DNA of 64,000 nt from Hymenobacter negativus (lineage in GTDB: Bacteria; Bacteroidota; Bacteroidia; Cytophagales; Hymenobacteraceae), in contig NZ_JAGETZ010000003.1 of assembly GCF_017571495.1 (NCBI RefSeq), forward strand, positions 372,001-436,000. Reading direction: 5' to 3'. This document shows positions 17,287 to 27,300 of this stretch, piece by piece; position 1 is the stretch's first letter, and every line of letters begins with the position of its first letter. A program made the translations under genes and the position numbers. The notes beneath the pieces were generated by a model. That model had not been told where the DNA came from. It was given only the letters and a program-made list of their open reading frames with translations, and ran no database searches.

Positions 17287-17919
17287 TTAGCCGTTGCGCT
17301 TATTCAGTTCATCACGGATTTTGGCAGCCTTTTCATAATCTTCTTTTTCAAGAGCCTGCGCCAGCATTTTGGTCAGCTCATCCAAGGAAACCTGACCGCT
17401 GGGTTCGCGCGGCTCGGGCTGAGCGCGAGCGGCGCGGGGCGATTCATTTTCGGCATCGTCGTCATCTTCATCGTCGTCATCTTCCGGGTCGGTTTCGTTC
17501 TCGTCGAGGTCGGAAAGAATAATGCCGGCTTCGCTCAGCACGCTTTCAACGGTGTAGATGGGCACCCCAAAGCGCAGGCCAATGGCAATGGCATCGGAGG
17601 GCCGGGCATCAATTTCGAACGTAGCAGCCCCGTCAGAGCACACAATGCGCGAGTAGAAAACGCCTTCTTTAAGGTCAGAAATCACCACTTCCAGAATTAC
17701 AACGTGCACATGCTCCGCGAACGACTTGAACAAGTCGTGCGTGAGCGGCCGGTTGGGGCTGATTTTTTCTATCTGAATGGCAATGCTTTGCGCTTCGAAC
17801 ATGCCGATGATGATGGGCAAGCGGCGGTTGCCGCCCTTCTCGCCCAGAATCAGCGCGAAGGAGCCAGATTGTGACTGACTGGACGAAAGGCCCAGGATTT
17901 CAAGCTGGATTTTTTTCAA
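17287..17919 (-). CDS. Bifunctional-nuclease (DUF151) protein with C-terminal UVR motif
   Basis: The 210-residue product has the DUF151/BFN domain (about 1-140: LEILGLSSSQSQSGSFAL, RRLPIIIGMFEAQSIAI, FEIDARPSDAIAIGLRF), a very acidic linker (about 155-170) and a UVR helix pair at the end (ALEKEDYEKAAKIRDEL). BFN domains are reported as nucleases in plants and a thermophile; UVR motifs mediate UvrB-UvrC type contacts. The start is taken as the TTG at 17919 (MKKIQLEIL-like), because the upstream extension to 18021 lacks the conserved pattern. TTG use makes the start less certain. Confidence 0.85.
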   Translation of the reverse strand: MKKIQLEILGLSSSQSQSGSFALILGEKGGNRRLPIIIGMFEAQSIAIQIEKISPNRPLTHDLFKSFAEHVHVVILEVVISDLKEGVFYSRIVCSDGAATFEIDARPSDAIAIGLRFGVPIYTVESVLSEAGIILSDLDENETDPEDDDDEDDDDAENESPRAARAQPEPREPSGQVSLDELTKMLAQALEKEDYEKAAKIRDELNKRNG

Positions 17920-18135
17920 GGTAATGGGGACTGGAGTCTTGGGGCGATGGGTAAGTGCGGGTGGGCAACGGCCGGGGCCAGAGAAAAGGATGTATCTGCA
18001 AATAAAGGAAAGTCCGGGCAACCGCCGCTAAAACCTGCCCTTGAAACCGCAAATGCCAAAAAAAGATTGGGGACTCAAGCCGCCGTTTTCTCCCGAAAAC
18101 CAGCTGCCTGAATCCCCAATCACTTCACAACAGTA

Positions 18136-19113
18136 TTAATTAAGCGCTTTCACGGCAGCAGTCAGCTTGGGCAATACGTCAAAAACGTCGCCCACGATGC
18201 CATAATCGGCAGCTTTGAAAAAAGGTGCTTCCGGGTCTTTGTTGATGACTACAATCACCTTCGAGCTGTTCACGCCGGCCAGGTGCTGAATGGCACCCGA
18301 AATACCGCAGGCAATGTACAGGTTAGGCGAAACGGTGATGCCCGTCTGGCCCACGTGCTCGTGGTGGGGACGCCAGTCGACGTCCGACACGGGCTTGGAG
18401 CAAGCCGTAGCTGCACCCAAAGCTTTGGCTAAATCCTCAATCAAACCCCAGTTCTCCGGCCCTTTCATGCCACGGCCACCGGAAACCACCAGCTCGGCTT
18501 CGGGCAGCAACACGCCACCGGCCTGGTCCTGCATCACTACCTGCTTGGGAGCATCCGCGAAGTCGGCATCCGAGAGCTGGGCCGAGAAGCTGGCTACTTC
18601 GGCCGTCTTGCCAGCGTCATGCTGGGCTTCGGTCGAATTTTTCTTCACTGCAATGATTTTGCGGTCGCCGCTCAGCACCACGTCCGAAAACGCCTTGCCC
18701 GAGAAGGCACCGCGCTTCACCGTGAACTGGCCGCCATCGGTTTTGGGTAGCTCAACCACATTGGTGGCCAAGCTGGCCTTCAGCCGGACCGACAGGCGCG
18801 AGCCTACCGCCGCACCAATGTTGGAGTTAGCCAATACGATGATTTTAGCTTGTTCCTGCTCGGCCGCCGTGGCAATGAGCTTGGTATAGGCATTGTTCAC
18901 GAAGTCTTTCAGGCGCGGCTCCGCGTCATACAGCACTTTCGTGATGCCCTGCTCGCCCAGTTTGGCCAGGTTGGCCTCATTTGCATTGCCTACGGCAATG
19001 GCGGTGGCAGTGGTACCCAGCTGAGCAGCCACTTGCGCCCCATAAGAGGCCACTTCCAACGACGACTTTTTCACCTCGCCGTCGGCGCATTCAACTACAA
19101 CTAATACAGACAT
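18136..19113 (-). CDS. etfA: Electron transfer flavoprotein alpha subunit
   Basis: EtfA, with EtfB, carries electrons from acyl-CoA dehydrogenases to the respiratory chain via FAD. The 325-residue protein has an N-terminal nucleotide-fold domain and the C-terminal FAD-binding domain: SGGRGMKGPENW (about 207-218), DVDWRPHHEHVGQTG, PNLYIACGISGAIQHLAG and INKDPEAPFF. It is downstream of etfB in the usual order, but the gap holds a word-repeat inverted repeat that could set the relative levels of the two subunits. Confidence 0.95.
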   Translation of the reverse strand: MSVLVVVECADGEVKKSSLEVASYGAQVAAQLGTTATAIAVGNANEANLAKLGEQGITKVLYDAEPRLKDFVNNAYTKLIATAAEQEQAKIIVLANSNIGAAVGSRLSVRLKASLATNVVELPKTDGGQFTVKRGAFSGKAFSDVVLSGDRKIIAVKKNSTEAQHDAGKTAEVASFSAQLSDADFADAPKQVVMQDQAGGVLLPEAELVVSGGRGMKGPENWGLIEDLAKALGAATACSKPVSDVDWRPHHEHVGQTGITVSPNLYIACGISGAIQHLAGVNSSKVIVVINKDPEAPFFKAADYGIVGDVFDVLPKLTAAVKALN

Positions 19114-19119
19114 TTTTTC

Positions 19120-19214
19120 TTAATGAAGAATGAGGGATTAAGAATGAAGAATGAGAAATCGAAGAGTGGCTTAACTACCAAGTCTTCAGTACTCATGCTC
19201 CATCCTTCATTAAA
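19120..19214. repeat. Word-repeat inverted repeat between etfB and etfA
   Basis: The left side is built from TTAATGAAGAATGAG and AAGAATGAAGAATGAG words; the right end (CTCCATCCTTCATTAA, 19199-19214) is complementary at about 13 of 16 positions. The right arm overlaps the etfB stop codon. Confidence 0.65.
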
Positions 19215-19950
19215 TAACCTTGGCTTCGGTGCGCAGCAGCGTAATCAGCTCGCCGGCATTGGCTGGGTCGATGAGTTTTACGCCTTGCTTTTTGGGTGGC
19301 AGGGCATACTCAGCTACCGTAGTGCGGGCGGGTTCGCCCACGGCAGGCACCACTTTCAGGGGCTTGGTGCGGGCCGTCATGATGCCGCGCATGTTGGGAA
19401 TGCGGGGCTCGCACATAGGCTGCTGGCACGAGGCCACGAAAGGCGTATTCACGGTCACAATCTCCTTGCCCCCTTCAATTTCGCGTTCCAGTGTAGCAGT
19501 GTTGCCGCTCATGTCCAGCTTCATGGCCGGAGCCACCGTCGGAATGCCGAGCATTTCGCCCACCATGCCGTGCACTTGGAAGCCGTTGTAGTCAATGCTT
19601 TCCTTGCCCATCAGAATTACGTCGTAGGCACCTTCTTTGGCAATGGCCGCAATCTGTTCGGCCACGAAATAAGCATCAGTTGGCGCTGCGTTCACGCGGA
19701 TAGCGTCATCGGCTCCAATAGCCAGAGCCTTACGAATGTTAGGCTCCGTGTCGGCTTCGCCCACGTTGAGGACGGTAACAGTGCCGCTGCCGGCTGCTTC
19801 CTTCAACTCAATGGCACGGGTGAGTGCGTACTCATCCCAAGGATTAATCACAAACTGGACACCGGCCTTATTGAACTCCTTGTTATCGGGCGTGAAGGAA
19901 ATTTTGGTGGTCGTGTCGGGCACGTTAGAAATGCAAACCAGAAACTTCAT
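19210..19950 (-). CDS. etfB: Electron transfer flavoprotein beta subunit
   Basis: The 246-residue protein starts MKFLVCISNVPDTTTKI and has the EtfB pattern: NPWDEYALTRAIELKE (about 39-54), VLNVGEADTEPNIRKALAIGADDAIRV-type block, and the signature ending IVTVNTPFVASCQQPMCEPRIPNMRGIM with the AMP-binding region. It pairs with etfA downstream. A -7 box is seen 128 nt before the ATG, implying a leader of about 120 nt. Confidence 0.95.
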   Translation of the reverse strand: MKFLVCISNVPDTTTKISFTPDNKEFNKAGVQFVINPWDEYALTRAIELKEAAGSGTVTVLNVGEADTEPNIRKALAIGADDAIRVNAAPTDAYFVAEQIAAIAKEGAYDVILMGKESIDYNGFQVHGMVGEMLGIPTVAPAMKLDMSGNTATLEREIEGGKEIVTVNTPFVASCQQPMCEPRIPNMRGIMTARTKPLKVVPAVGEPARTTVAEYALPPKKQGVKLIDPANAGELITLLRTEAKVI

Positions 19951-20078
19951 CTAAAGAGGGTTTGGGTGGCGAAAATCAAAGAAAAAAGGCTGCATGCATA
20001 ACAACCTGAAGGAGCTTGCCGGTTTCCGGCAACAACCCTTATGCAATGAGATGCGGTAGAAAAGCCGCAATTTTGCCT

Positions 20079-20086
20079 CAAAGGTA
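20079..20086 (-). promoter_or_regulatory. etfB: -7 box (TACCTTTG) upstream of etfB
   Basis: Exact TAnnTTTG on the minus strand. The resulting etfB leader would be about 120 nt, long for this window; no riboswitch or attenuator fold was recognised in it. Confidence 0.45.
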
Positions 20087-20104
20087 AACAAATCTCCCTC
20101 CCTA

Positions 20105-20443
20105 ATGCACACTTCATCCTCACGTTTGCAGCAGTTATTGGCTTTCTACGCCGACGACCCAACCGATGCCTTCACCATATATGCCCTGGCTACCGAATAC
20201 CGGGCCCAGGAGCCAGAACGCGCCTGGGAATTTTACCAAAAGTTAATGTCTGAGCACCCTGACTACGTGGGCACTTACTATCACGCCGGTAAGTTGCTCG
20301 AACAGTTTGGGAAAAAGGATGAAGCAGAAAAAGTGTATCGAACCGGCCTACAAGTAGCCCGCAAAGCAGGCCAACAGCATGCTGCCAGCGAGTTGCTTCA
20401 GGCACTGAATAGTTGCCTCGGGCTGGACTACGAAGATGATTAA
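20105..20443 (+). CDS. Small tetratricopeptide-repeat protein
   Basis: The 112-residue product is all-helical with two to three TPR-like units: DPTDAFTIYALATEYRAQEPERAWEFYQKLM-like (about 17-50), then VGTYYHAGKLLEQFGKKDEAEKVYRTGLQVAR (about 58-90). No signal peptide is seen, so it is probably a cytoplasmic scaffold or partner protein. It is divergent from etfB. The partner is unknown. Confidence 0.8.
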   Translation: MHTSSSRLQQLLAFYADDPTDAFTIYALATEYRAQEPERAWEFYQKLMSEHPDYVGTYYHAGKLLEQFGKKDEAEKVYRTGLQVARKAGQQHAASELLQALNSCLGLDYEDD

Positions 20444-20721
20444 AACCCGATTTCGGCTTGATTACCGTGAGAAATTCAGCTCAGTACTTGAAATAACTTA
20501 CTTGAGAAAATAGGATTATTTTTTTAATCAATGCTTTTTATAGTTGAGCTATAGATTGTGTCAATAAGGTGGTATTGGAGGCCTATAATTCATTTAGCAG
20601 GCAAAAGTGGTAATTGGTCGGCTGTAATAGGAGCTCTGTCGGAATATAGCAAAGGCACGGTTTATAATTCGGCTACTTTGTTCCGGCTAATAACTGTGCC
20701 TCTATTATTTCTTCCGCCTTC

Positions 20722-21531
20722 ATGTCGGTTTTCCTTGATAACGTCCGTCCTATTTTTCCGCCGGTTCTGAGCGGACATTTAGCGGCGCGCATGGGGGAAA
20801 GCGTGAAAGGAATGAATCGGGCGCTGCAAGCCGCTATACCGGTGATGGTGAGCGGGCTTATAGCCAATGCCACAACAGATAAGGCCCAGGCTTTTGCCCT
20901 CTGCCAGCAAATGCAGCGGTCAAGCTATGCGCTTCACGCAGGCGTAACGGGCACGTTGGCCATGCTAGGCGACAAGGCTGCCCCCAACAGCGCAATGGCA
21001 GGGGGCAGCCACTTGCTGAAAGCCGCGTTTGGAAGTTCAGCGCAGGAAATAATATGCGCTTTGAGCAATCATGCCCAAGTTCGGCCGCAAGCTATGCGCG
21101 AAGTACTGGAGCTGGTAGGCGCAACGTTGCTGGGGGCGCTGGGGCAATATGCCTCACGTCAGGAACTGGACGCTGATGGGCTGGTGGGTATGCTAATGAG
21201 CTTGCGGGGCAAGGCGTATGCGATGCTGCCCAGCGAGTTGAAGAACCTCTCTGTAGTTCTCGGGCTGCGGTCAAAGTCGCGCTGGGAAGTGAAACTGGGT
21301 CCGGTGACTTACCTGGTGGCCCGGCAAACAATAGGACCGCACTTCTGGGCACGGTGGTACATAACGGCGTCATTAATCTTGATTATGGCGGGGGTAGGCG
21401 TAGCGGCTTTTAAAACTTTTCATCCGGCATCCACCGCCCAGCTACCAGCGCAGGCCGCCCCGCACCGCCCTACCGGAACTATGACAATTGTCGCCAAAGG
21501 AGGCCGAGCGCCACTGCTCACCGGTTTTTAA
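20722..21531 (+). CDS. DUF937 domain membrane protein
   Basis: The 269-residue product has a DUF937-type helical domain (about 1-185: LSGHLAARMGESVKGMNRALQAAIP, then a repeated GG..LL...FG pattern) and one membrane segment near residues 213-233. The function of DUF937 is unknown; YidB-like relatives are cytoplasmic. The 280 nt upstream is AT-rich with no clear gene and only a near -7 match (TACTTTGT, about 50 nt upstream). Confidence 0.7.
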   Translation: MSVFLDNVRPIFPPVLSGHLAARMGESVKGMNRALQAAIPVMVSGLIANATTDKAQAFALCQQMQRSSYALHAGVTGTLAMLGDKAAPNSAMAGGSHLLKAAFGSSAQEIICALSNHAQVRPQAMREVLELVGATLLGALGQYASRQELDADGLVGMLMSLRGKAYAMLPSELKNLSVVLGLRSKSRWEVKLGPVTYLVARQTIGPHFWARWYITASLILIMAGVGVAAFKTFHPASTAQLPAQAAPHRPTGTMTIVAKGGRAPLLTGF

Positions 21532-21644
21532 CCGACTTAAGCCTTCTGTTCACCGAGGAAAAGATGGTGTTGAAGGCCTATTAGAATCTTTCATTTTATC
21601 CTCATGAGCGGACCGACACCTTTGTCAGGTCATCAACAAAGGAT

Positions 21645-22964
21645 ATGTCCCGTCTACTTTTTGCGATTTTACTGAGTCTGGGGAGTGCCGCGCAGGCCCC
21701 CGTATTCGCCCAGGGCGTAGCTGCTCCTGTTGCCATGCAAGCCGCTTTAAGCGACACCGTGCGGCTCACGCTGCCCGAAGCAGAGCAGCGGTTTTCTCAG
21801 AACAACTTGGCCCTGCTGGCCCAGCAGTACAATGTGACCGTGGCCCAGGCCCAGGCCGTGCAGGCCCGCCTCATCGACAACCCCACCATTTACGTGGAGC
21901 AGGATGTGCTGCGTCGGCGCATTGCCCGGCCTACAGTGCCGGAGGGAACGGCTGCAAGTGAGGCAGTAGTGACTGTGCAGCAGCTGTTCTCGCTGGCCGG
22001 ACGCCGCAAGGCCGCTGGCCAGGCGGCCCAGCAAGGCGCCTTGGTAGAGCAGTACAACCTACAGGACCTGCTGCGCAACCTGCGCTACCAACTGCGCACC
22101 ACTTACTACGATATTTTCTTTAAGCAACAGACTCTAAAGGCTTACGCTACGGAAATTGCGTCGCTGACACGCACCGTAGGTCTATACCAGACCCAGTTTG
22201 AAAAAGGCAACATTGCCCTGAAAGAGGTCATTCGTTTGCGAGCCTTTCTTTTTACGCTGCAAAGCGAGCGTCAGAGTATCCTCAACGACGTCGCTTCTGA
22301 CCAGGCCGACTTGCATGTGTTGCTACGCGATGCCACCGGCAGCCAGTTTGTGCCCGTGGCAGACATCCGCCGCACCCGGGACCTCACCCTGAACGGGTAT
22401 TCTGAGCAGCAACTCATCGATACCGCTCTGGTGCGCCGCACCGACCTGAACGCCCGCCGTGCCACCCTGGAGCAGCAAAACCTGAATCTGAAGCTGCAAC
22501 AGAAGCTGGCCGTGCCGGACCTGGCCGTGGGCTACACCTACGACAAAGCTGGCTCCTATATCAACAATTATAATGCCCTGACCCTGGGCATGGCGGTACC
22601 GATTTTCAACCGCAACCAAGGCAATATCCAAGCAGCTAAGGCTCAGATTGCCAGCAGTAAGCTATTGGTGGACCAACAGCAACTCATCGTGCAAACGGAG
22701 GTGCACCAGGCGTACCAGCTCGCGGCTCGCAACGACGAACTGTTTCAGAACACCGACCGCGATACTGCGCCTTTTGCCCGGCTGATGGTGGGCATCGAGC
22801 AGAGCTATGCCAAGCGGATTCTGTCGGTAGTAGAGTACATCGACTTTTTCGAGTCTTACAAAAACAACTTGGTGCAGCTAAACACGCTGCGAGCCAATCG
22901 GGTAAGAGCCTTTGAGCAATTGAATTTTGCTGTGGGCAAGCCCGTCTTTCGCGCCGACCAGTAA
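21645..22964 (+). CDS. TolC-family outer-membrane efflux channel (CzcC/CusC type)
   Basis: The 439-residue protein has a signal peptide (about 1-23) and two outer-membrane efflux protein repeats, each with long coiled helices: LTLPEAEQRFSQNNLALLAQQYNV at about residue 42 and the second half starting near LNLKLQQKLAVPDLAVGYTYDKAG. The exit duct reaches across the outer membrane. It leads a co-directional unit with an RND adaptor and two RND pumps, which points to heavy-metal efflux. No metal-sensing regulator lies alongside. Confidence 0.9.
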   Translation: MSRLLFAILLSLGSAAQAPVFAQGVAAPVAMQAALSDTVRLTLPEAEQRFSQNNLALLAQQYNVTVAQAQAVQARLIDNPTIYVEQDVLRRRIARPTVPEGTAASEAVVTVQQLFSLAGRRKAAGQAAQQGALVEQYNLQDLLRNLRYQLRTTYYDIFFKQQTLKAYATEIASLTRTVGLYQTQFEKGNIALKEVIRLRAFLFTLQSERQSILNDVASDQADLHVLLRDATGSQFVPVADIRRTRDLTLNGYSEQQLIDTALVRRTDLNARRATLEQQNLNLKLQQKLAVPDLAVGYTYDKAGSYINNYNALTLGMAVPIFNRNQGNIQAAKAQIASSKLLVDQQQLIVQTEVHQAYQLAARNDELFQNTDRDTAPFARLMVGIEQSYAKRILSVVEYIDFFESYKNNLVQLNTLRANRVRAFEQLNFAVGKPVFRADQ

Positions 22965-23012
22965 GGTTTGCACTGTTCGCTTCCCAGCCAATCAATCACA
23001 CTGTACATCATC

Positions 23013-23049
23013 AAAAGCTAACGGCTAACAGCTAGTAGCTAACAGCTTA
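23013..23049 (+). repeat. AGCTAAC word repeat before the RND adaptor
   Basis: Four to five near-copies of the word AGCTAAC(A/G)GCT fill the 37 nt just before the adaptor ATG at 23055. The same words recur on both sides of the next gap (24150-24298). These are low-complexity intra-operon spacers. Confidence 0.75.
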
Positions 23050-23054
23050 CCACA

Positions 23055-24134
23055 ATGAACCGCACCTTCCTCGCATTGCTGACCGCCGTTTCGCTGGTTA
23101 GCTGCTCCAAACCCGAAGTCAAAGAAGAAAAGAAGGAAGGCTTTAAGCTTTCCGATACCATGATGCAGCAGATTGTGCTGGACACGGTGCGCGAGCGACC
23201 AATTCAAGACGAGCTAGTGCTGACCGGTGAAATCCAGGCCGATGGTGACAAGACCGTGCAGGTGTTCCCATTGGTAGGTGGCGTAGTCGAGAAGCTAAAT
23301 GTGCAGCTCGGCGACAAGGTGACCAAAGGCCAGGTGCTGGCCGTCATCAAGTCGGGTGAGATTGCCGACGTACAAAACCAAACCACCGCTGCTACGTCTG
23401 ACCTCGACATTGCCCGGAAAAACCTGGCCGTGGCCGAGGACATGTTCAAAGCAGGCCTGAACTCGGAGCGCGATGTAGTGCTGGCCCGGGCCGAAGTGAC
23501 CAAGGCGCGCGGCACGGTGGGCAAGAACGTGAAGCAGCTCAGCGTGTACGGCATCGGGGCCGACGGCATGTACGAGCTGCGGGCGCCCATTTCAGGCTTC
23601 ATCACGGAGAAGAAAGCTACCGACCACGAGCAGTTTAACGACGACAACGTGGGCAACCTCTTCACCGTGAGCAACCTCGATGATGTCTGGATTATGGCCA
23701 ACGTGTTCGAGTCGGATATCTCGAAGGTGAAAGTGGGCTACGATGCCGACGTGACTACGCTTTCTTATCCCGACAAGCATTTCCGGGGCAAAATTGACAA
23801 GGTGTTCAACGTGCTGGACCCCGACAGCAAGGTGATGAAGGTGCGCGTTCGCCTCGAAAACCCCGGCTATCTGCTGAAGCCTTCGATGTATGCCCAGGTA
23901 CGCGTTGAGAATACGGAAGGGGTGAAGGCCCTGGCTGTGCCCGCTAAATCGGTCGTTTTTGATAAGGACCGCAATTTCGTGATGGTGTACCGCGACCGCA
24001 CCCACGTGGAAACCCGGCCCGTGACCATCAGTAAGACGGTGGGTGACTACAGCTACGTGAGCGCCGGCCTCAAACCCGGCGATGTGGTCATTGCCAAAGA
24101 CCAGCTTTTGGTGTATGACGAGCTGAACGACTAG
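23055..24134 (+). CDS. RND efflux periplasmic adaptor lipoprotein
   Basis: The 359-residue protein is a membrane-fusion adaptor linking the RND pump to the TolC channel. The N-terminus has a lipobox LVSC (Cys 17), followed by ELVLTGEIQADGDKTVQVFPLVGGVVEKLNVQLGDKVTKGQ-type biotinyl-lipoyl half-motif, a helical hairpin (about 105-165), the second lipoyl half (LRAPISGFITEK) and a beta-barrel. It lacks the long metal-binding His/Met extension of some CusB proteins, so the cation cannot be told. It lies between the channel and pump genes. Confidence 0.92.
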   Translation: MNRTFLALLTAVSLVSCSKPEVKEEKKEGFKLSDTMMQQIVLDTVRERPIQDELVLTGEIQADGDKTVQVFPLVGGVVEKLNVQLGDKVTKGQVLAVIKSGEIADVQNQTTAATSDLDIARKNLAVAEDMFKAGLNSERDVVLARAEVTKARGTVGKNVKQLSVYGIGADGMYELRAPISGFITEKKATDHEQFNDDNVGNLFTVSNLDDVWIMANVFESDISKVKVGYDADVTTLSYPDKHFRGKIDKVFNVLDPDSKVMKVRVRLENPGYLLKPSMYAQVRVENTEGVKALAVPAKSVVFDKDRNFVMVYRDRTHVETRPVTISKTVGDYSYVSAGLKPGDVVIAKDQLLVYDELND

Positions 24135-24149
24135 CTTTTTATTAAGCTT

Positions 24150-24298
24150 TTAGCTACCAACTGCTAGCTAGTAGCTCTCCTTTTTCAGGGTTTATTGACT
24201 GCTTTGAACAAGCAGAAAACGGTCGATTTTTCGACCGAACGGCCACGCTTTTGCCGAAAAAAAGCCATCAGCTAACGGCTACCAGCTAACAGCTACAA
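24150..24298. repeat. Word-repeat inverted spacer before the first RND pump
   Basis: TAGCTACCAACTGCTAGC words (24150-24176) face AGCTAACGGCTACCAGCT words (24268-24298), which are roughly complementary. Between them a perfect 7-bp hairpin with a 4-nt loop (24220-24237, CGGTCGA/TCGACCG) lies in a T-containing context. It might attenuate read-through from the adaptor to the pump. Confidence 0.55.
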
Positions 24299-24302
24299 TC
24301 AA

Positions 24303-27300
24303 ATGAACAAGTTCATCCAAGGCATTATTGCCTTTTCGCTGAAGAATAAAGGCTTCGTCTTTTTGCTGACGCTGGCCGTCATCATCATGGGCGTGGTGAG
24401 CTACCGGAACACGCCCATTGAAGCCTTTCCGGACGTGACCAATACCGAAATCACCATCATCACGCAGTGGCCCGGCCGCTCGGCCGAGGAGATGGAGAAA
24501 TTCGTGACCGTGCCGATTGAAATAGCCCTGAACCCGGTGCAGAAAAAAGCGTCGGTGCGCAGCACCACGCTCTTTGGCCTGTCGGTGGTGAAAGTGATTT
24601 TTGACGATGGTGTGGACGACGCCTTTGCCCGCCCGCAGGTGAACAACCTATTGCGCGAAGTGGACCTGCCCGACGGCATCACACCCGATGTGCAGCCGCC
24701 TTATGGCCCCACCGGCGAAATCTACCGCTACACGCTGGAAAGCAAGGACAAAAGTGTGCGCGAGCTGAAAACCCTGCAAGACTGGGTGATTGAGCGCAAC
24801 CTGAAAGCCGTGCCCGGCGTGGCTGATGTGAATAGCTTTGGCGGCGAGGTAAAGGACTACGAAATCAGCGTAAACCCTGGCAAATTGCAGGATTTTGGCC
24901 TCACGCCGCTCGACCTGTACAACGCCGTGCAGCGCTCCAACATCAACGTCGGCGGCGACGTGATAAACCAGGGCCAGCAGAACTACGTGGTACGCGGCAT
25001 TGGCCTGCTCAACAACATCTCGGACATCACCAACACGGTGATTAAGAACGTGAACGGCGTGCCCATTCTAGTGCGCGATGTGGCCCGCGTGACTGAAAGC
25101 GCCCTGCCGCGCCTGGGTCAGGTGGGACGCGGCTTTGAGGACGACAAGCTGGAAGGCATCGTGGTGATGCGCAAGGGTGAAAACCCGTCGGAAGTTATTG
25201 CCCGCCTGCACGACAAGGTCAACGAGCTGAACACCAAGATTCTGCCGCCCGACGTGAAGATGAAAACCTTCTACGACCGGCAGCAGCTGATTGACTTTTC
25301 GACGGAAACGGTGATTCACAACCTGATGGAAGGCATCGTGCTGGTGACGCTCATTGTGTTCCTGTTCATGGCCGACTGGCGCACGACGGTGATTGTGTCG
25401 GTGATTATTCCGCTGGCGCTGCTGTTTGCCTTCATCTGCCTGCGCTTGCGTGGCATGAGTGCCAACCTGCTGAGCATGGGCGCTATCGACTTCGGTATCA
25501 TCATCGACGGTGCGGTAGTGATGGTGGAAGGGCTGTTCGTGGCCCTCGACCACAAGGCGCACGAGATGGGCATGGAGCGGTTTAACAAGCTCTCCAAGCT
25601 CGGGCTGATTAAGAAGTCGGGCCGCGATATGGGCAAGTCCATTTTCTTCGCAAAGGCCATTATTATCACCGCCTTGCTGCCGATTTTTTCCTTCGAGAAA
25701 GTGGAGGGCAAGGTGTTCAGCCCGCTGGCCTGGACGCTGGGCTTTGCCCTGCTGGGCGCCCTGATTTTCACTCTGACGCTGGTGCCGGTGCTGGTGAGCA
25801 TCCTGCTGAAAAAAGACGTGAAGGAGAAAGAAAACTTCTTCGTGCGCGGTGTGAACCGGGGCGCCGAGCGGTTCTTTGCTTTCACTTACGCCCGCAAAAC
25901 AGCAAGTTTGATTGTGGCTTTTGCCATCACGGCGGTGGGGCTCTACTCGTTCTCGTTCTTGGGTTCGGAGTTCTTGCCGGAGTTGAACGAAGGCTCGATT
26001 TATGTGCGGGCGCAGCTGCCACTGAGTATCAGCCTGCAGTCGTCGAATGAGCTGTGCAACCAGATGCGGCGCGACTTCCTGAGCTTCCCGGAGGTGAGCG
26101 ACGTGGTGAGCCAGACCGGCCGGCCGAACGATGGCACCGACCCGACGGGCTTCTACAACAACGAGTTTCTGGTGCAGCTCAAGCACACGCCGGAGGTAGA
26201 GAAGAAGATGAAATCCAAGGCCTACCGCGAAGATTTGGTGGAGCGCATGAAGGCCAAGCTCGACAAGTTTACCGGCGTCGACTTCAACTTCTCGCAGCCC
26301 ATCACCGACAACGTGGAGGAAGCCGCTTCGGGTGTGAAGGGCTCAATTGCAGTGAAGATTTACGGCACCGACCTGGCCACGCTGGAAGCCAAGGCCCGGG
26401 AGGTGTACGAGGTGCTGAAAACCGTAAAAGGCATCGACGACCTGGGCGTGTTGCGTAACATCGGCCAGCCAGAGTTCCATGTCGACCTTGACGAGCGCCG
26501 CATGGCCAGCTACGGCGTGGACAAGTCGGATGCCAACTCGGTGCTGGAAATGGCCGTGGGTGGCAAGGAGGCCACCCAACTGTATGAGGGCGAGCGCAAA
26601 TTCCCCATCCGGGTGCGCTACGAGCCGCAGTTCCGCCAGACGCCGGCTGAGATTGCGGCCCTGATGGTGCCCACGCAAAACGGCAAAACCATTCCGCTGA
26701 GCGAAATCGCCAACATCGGTTCTGTGACTGGTCCCAGCCTGATTTACCGCGACGACAACCGCCGCTTTGCCGCCGTAAAGTTCTCCATCCGGGGCCGCGA
26801 CATGGGCTCGACCATCGCCGAGGCTCAAGAGAAAGTGAACCGCCACGTGCAATTGCCCAAGGGCTACGAGCAAAAATGGACCGGTGATTTTGAGAACCAG
26901 CGCCGCGCCACCCAGCGCCTCACGCAGGTGGTACCGGTGAGCTTGGCCCTCATCTTCTTCATCCTGTTCATCCTCTTCGGCAACCTGAAAGATGCCGGGC
27001 TAGTGCTACTCAACGTGCCGTTTGCCATCATTGGCGGCATTGCGGCGCTGCTCATCACGCACACCAACTTCTCGATTTCGGCTGGTATCGGCTTCATCGC
27101 GCTGTTCGGCATCTGTATTCAAAACGGGGTGATTCTCATCTCCGTCTTCAAGCAGAATCTGGTGAAGAAGCACACGCTCGACCATAGTATTAATGAAGGC
27201 GTGATTTCGCGGGTGCGCCCCGTGGTGATGACGGCCCTCATGGCCACCATCGGCCTGATGCCGGCCGCCATTTCCACTGGCATTGGCTCAGAAACTTCCA

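Noticed and set aside
24219..24238. Hairpin considered as a full terminator
   Set aside because: Stem of only 7 bp with T run in the loop rather than after it; listed within the spacer instead.
25068..26186. 372-codon minus-strand frame inside the first RND pump
   Set aside because: Antisense shadow, rich in His, Gln and Arg; the plus strand is a clear RND pump.
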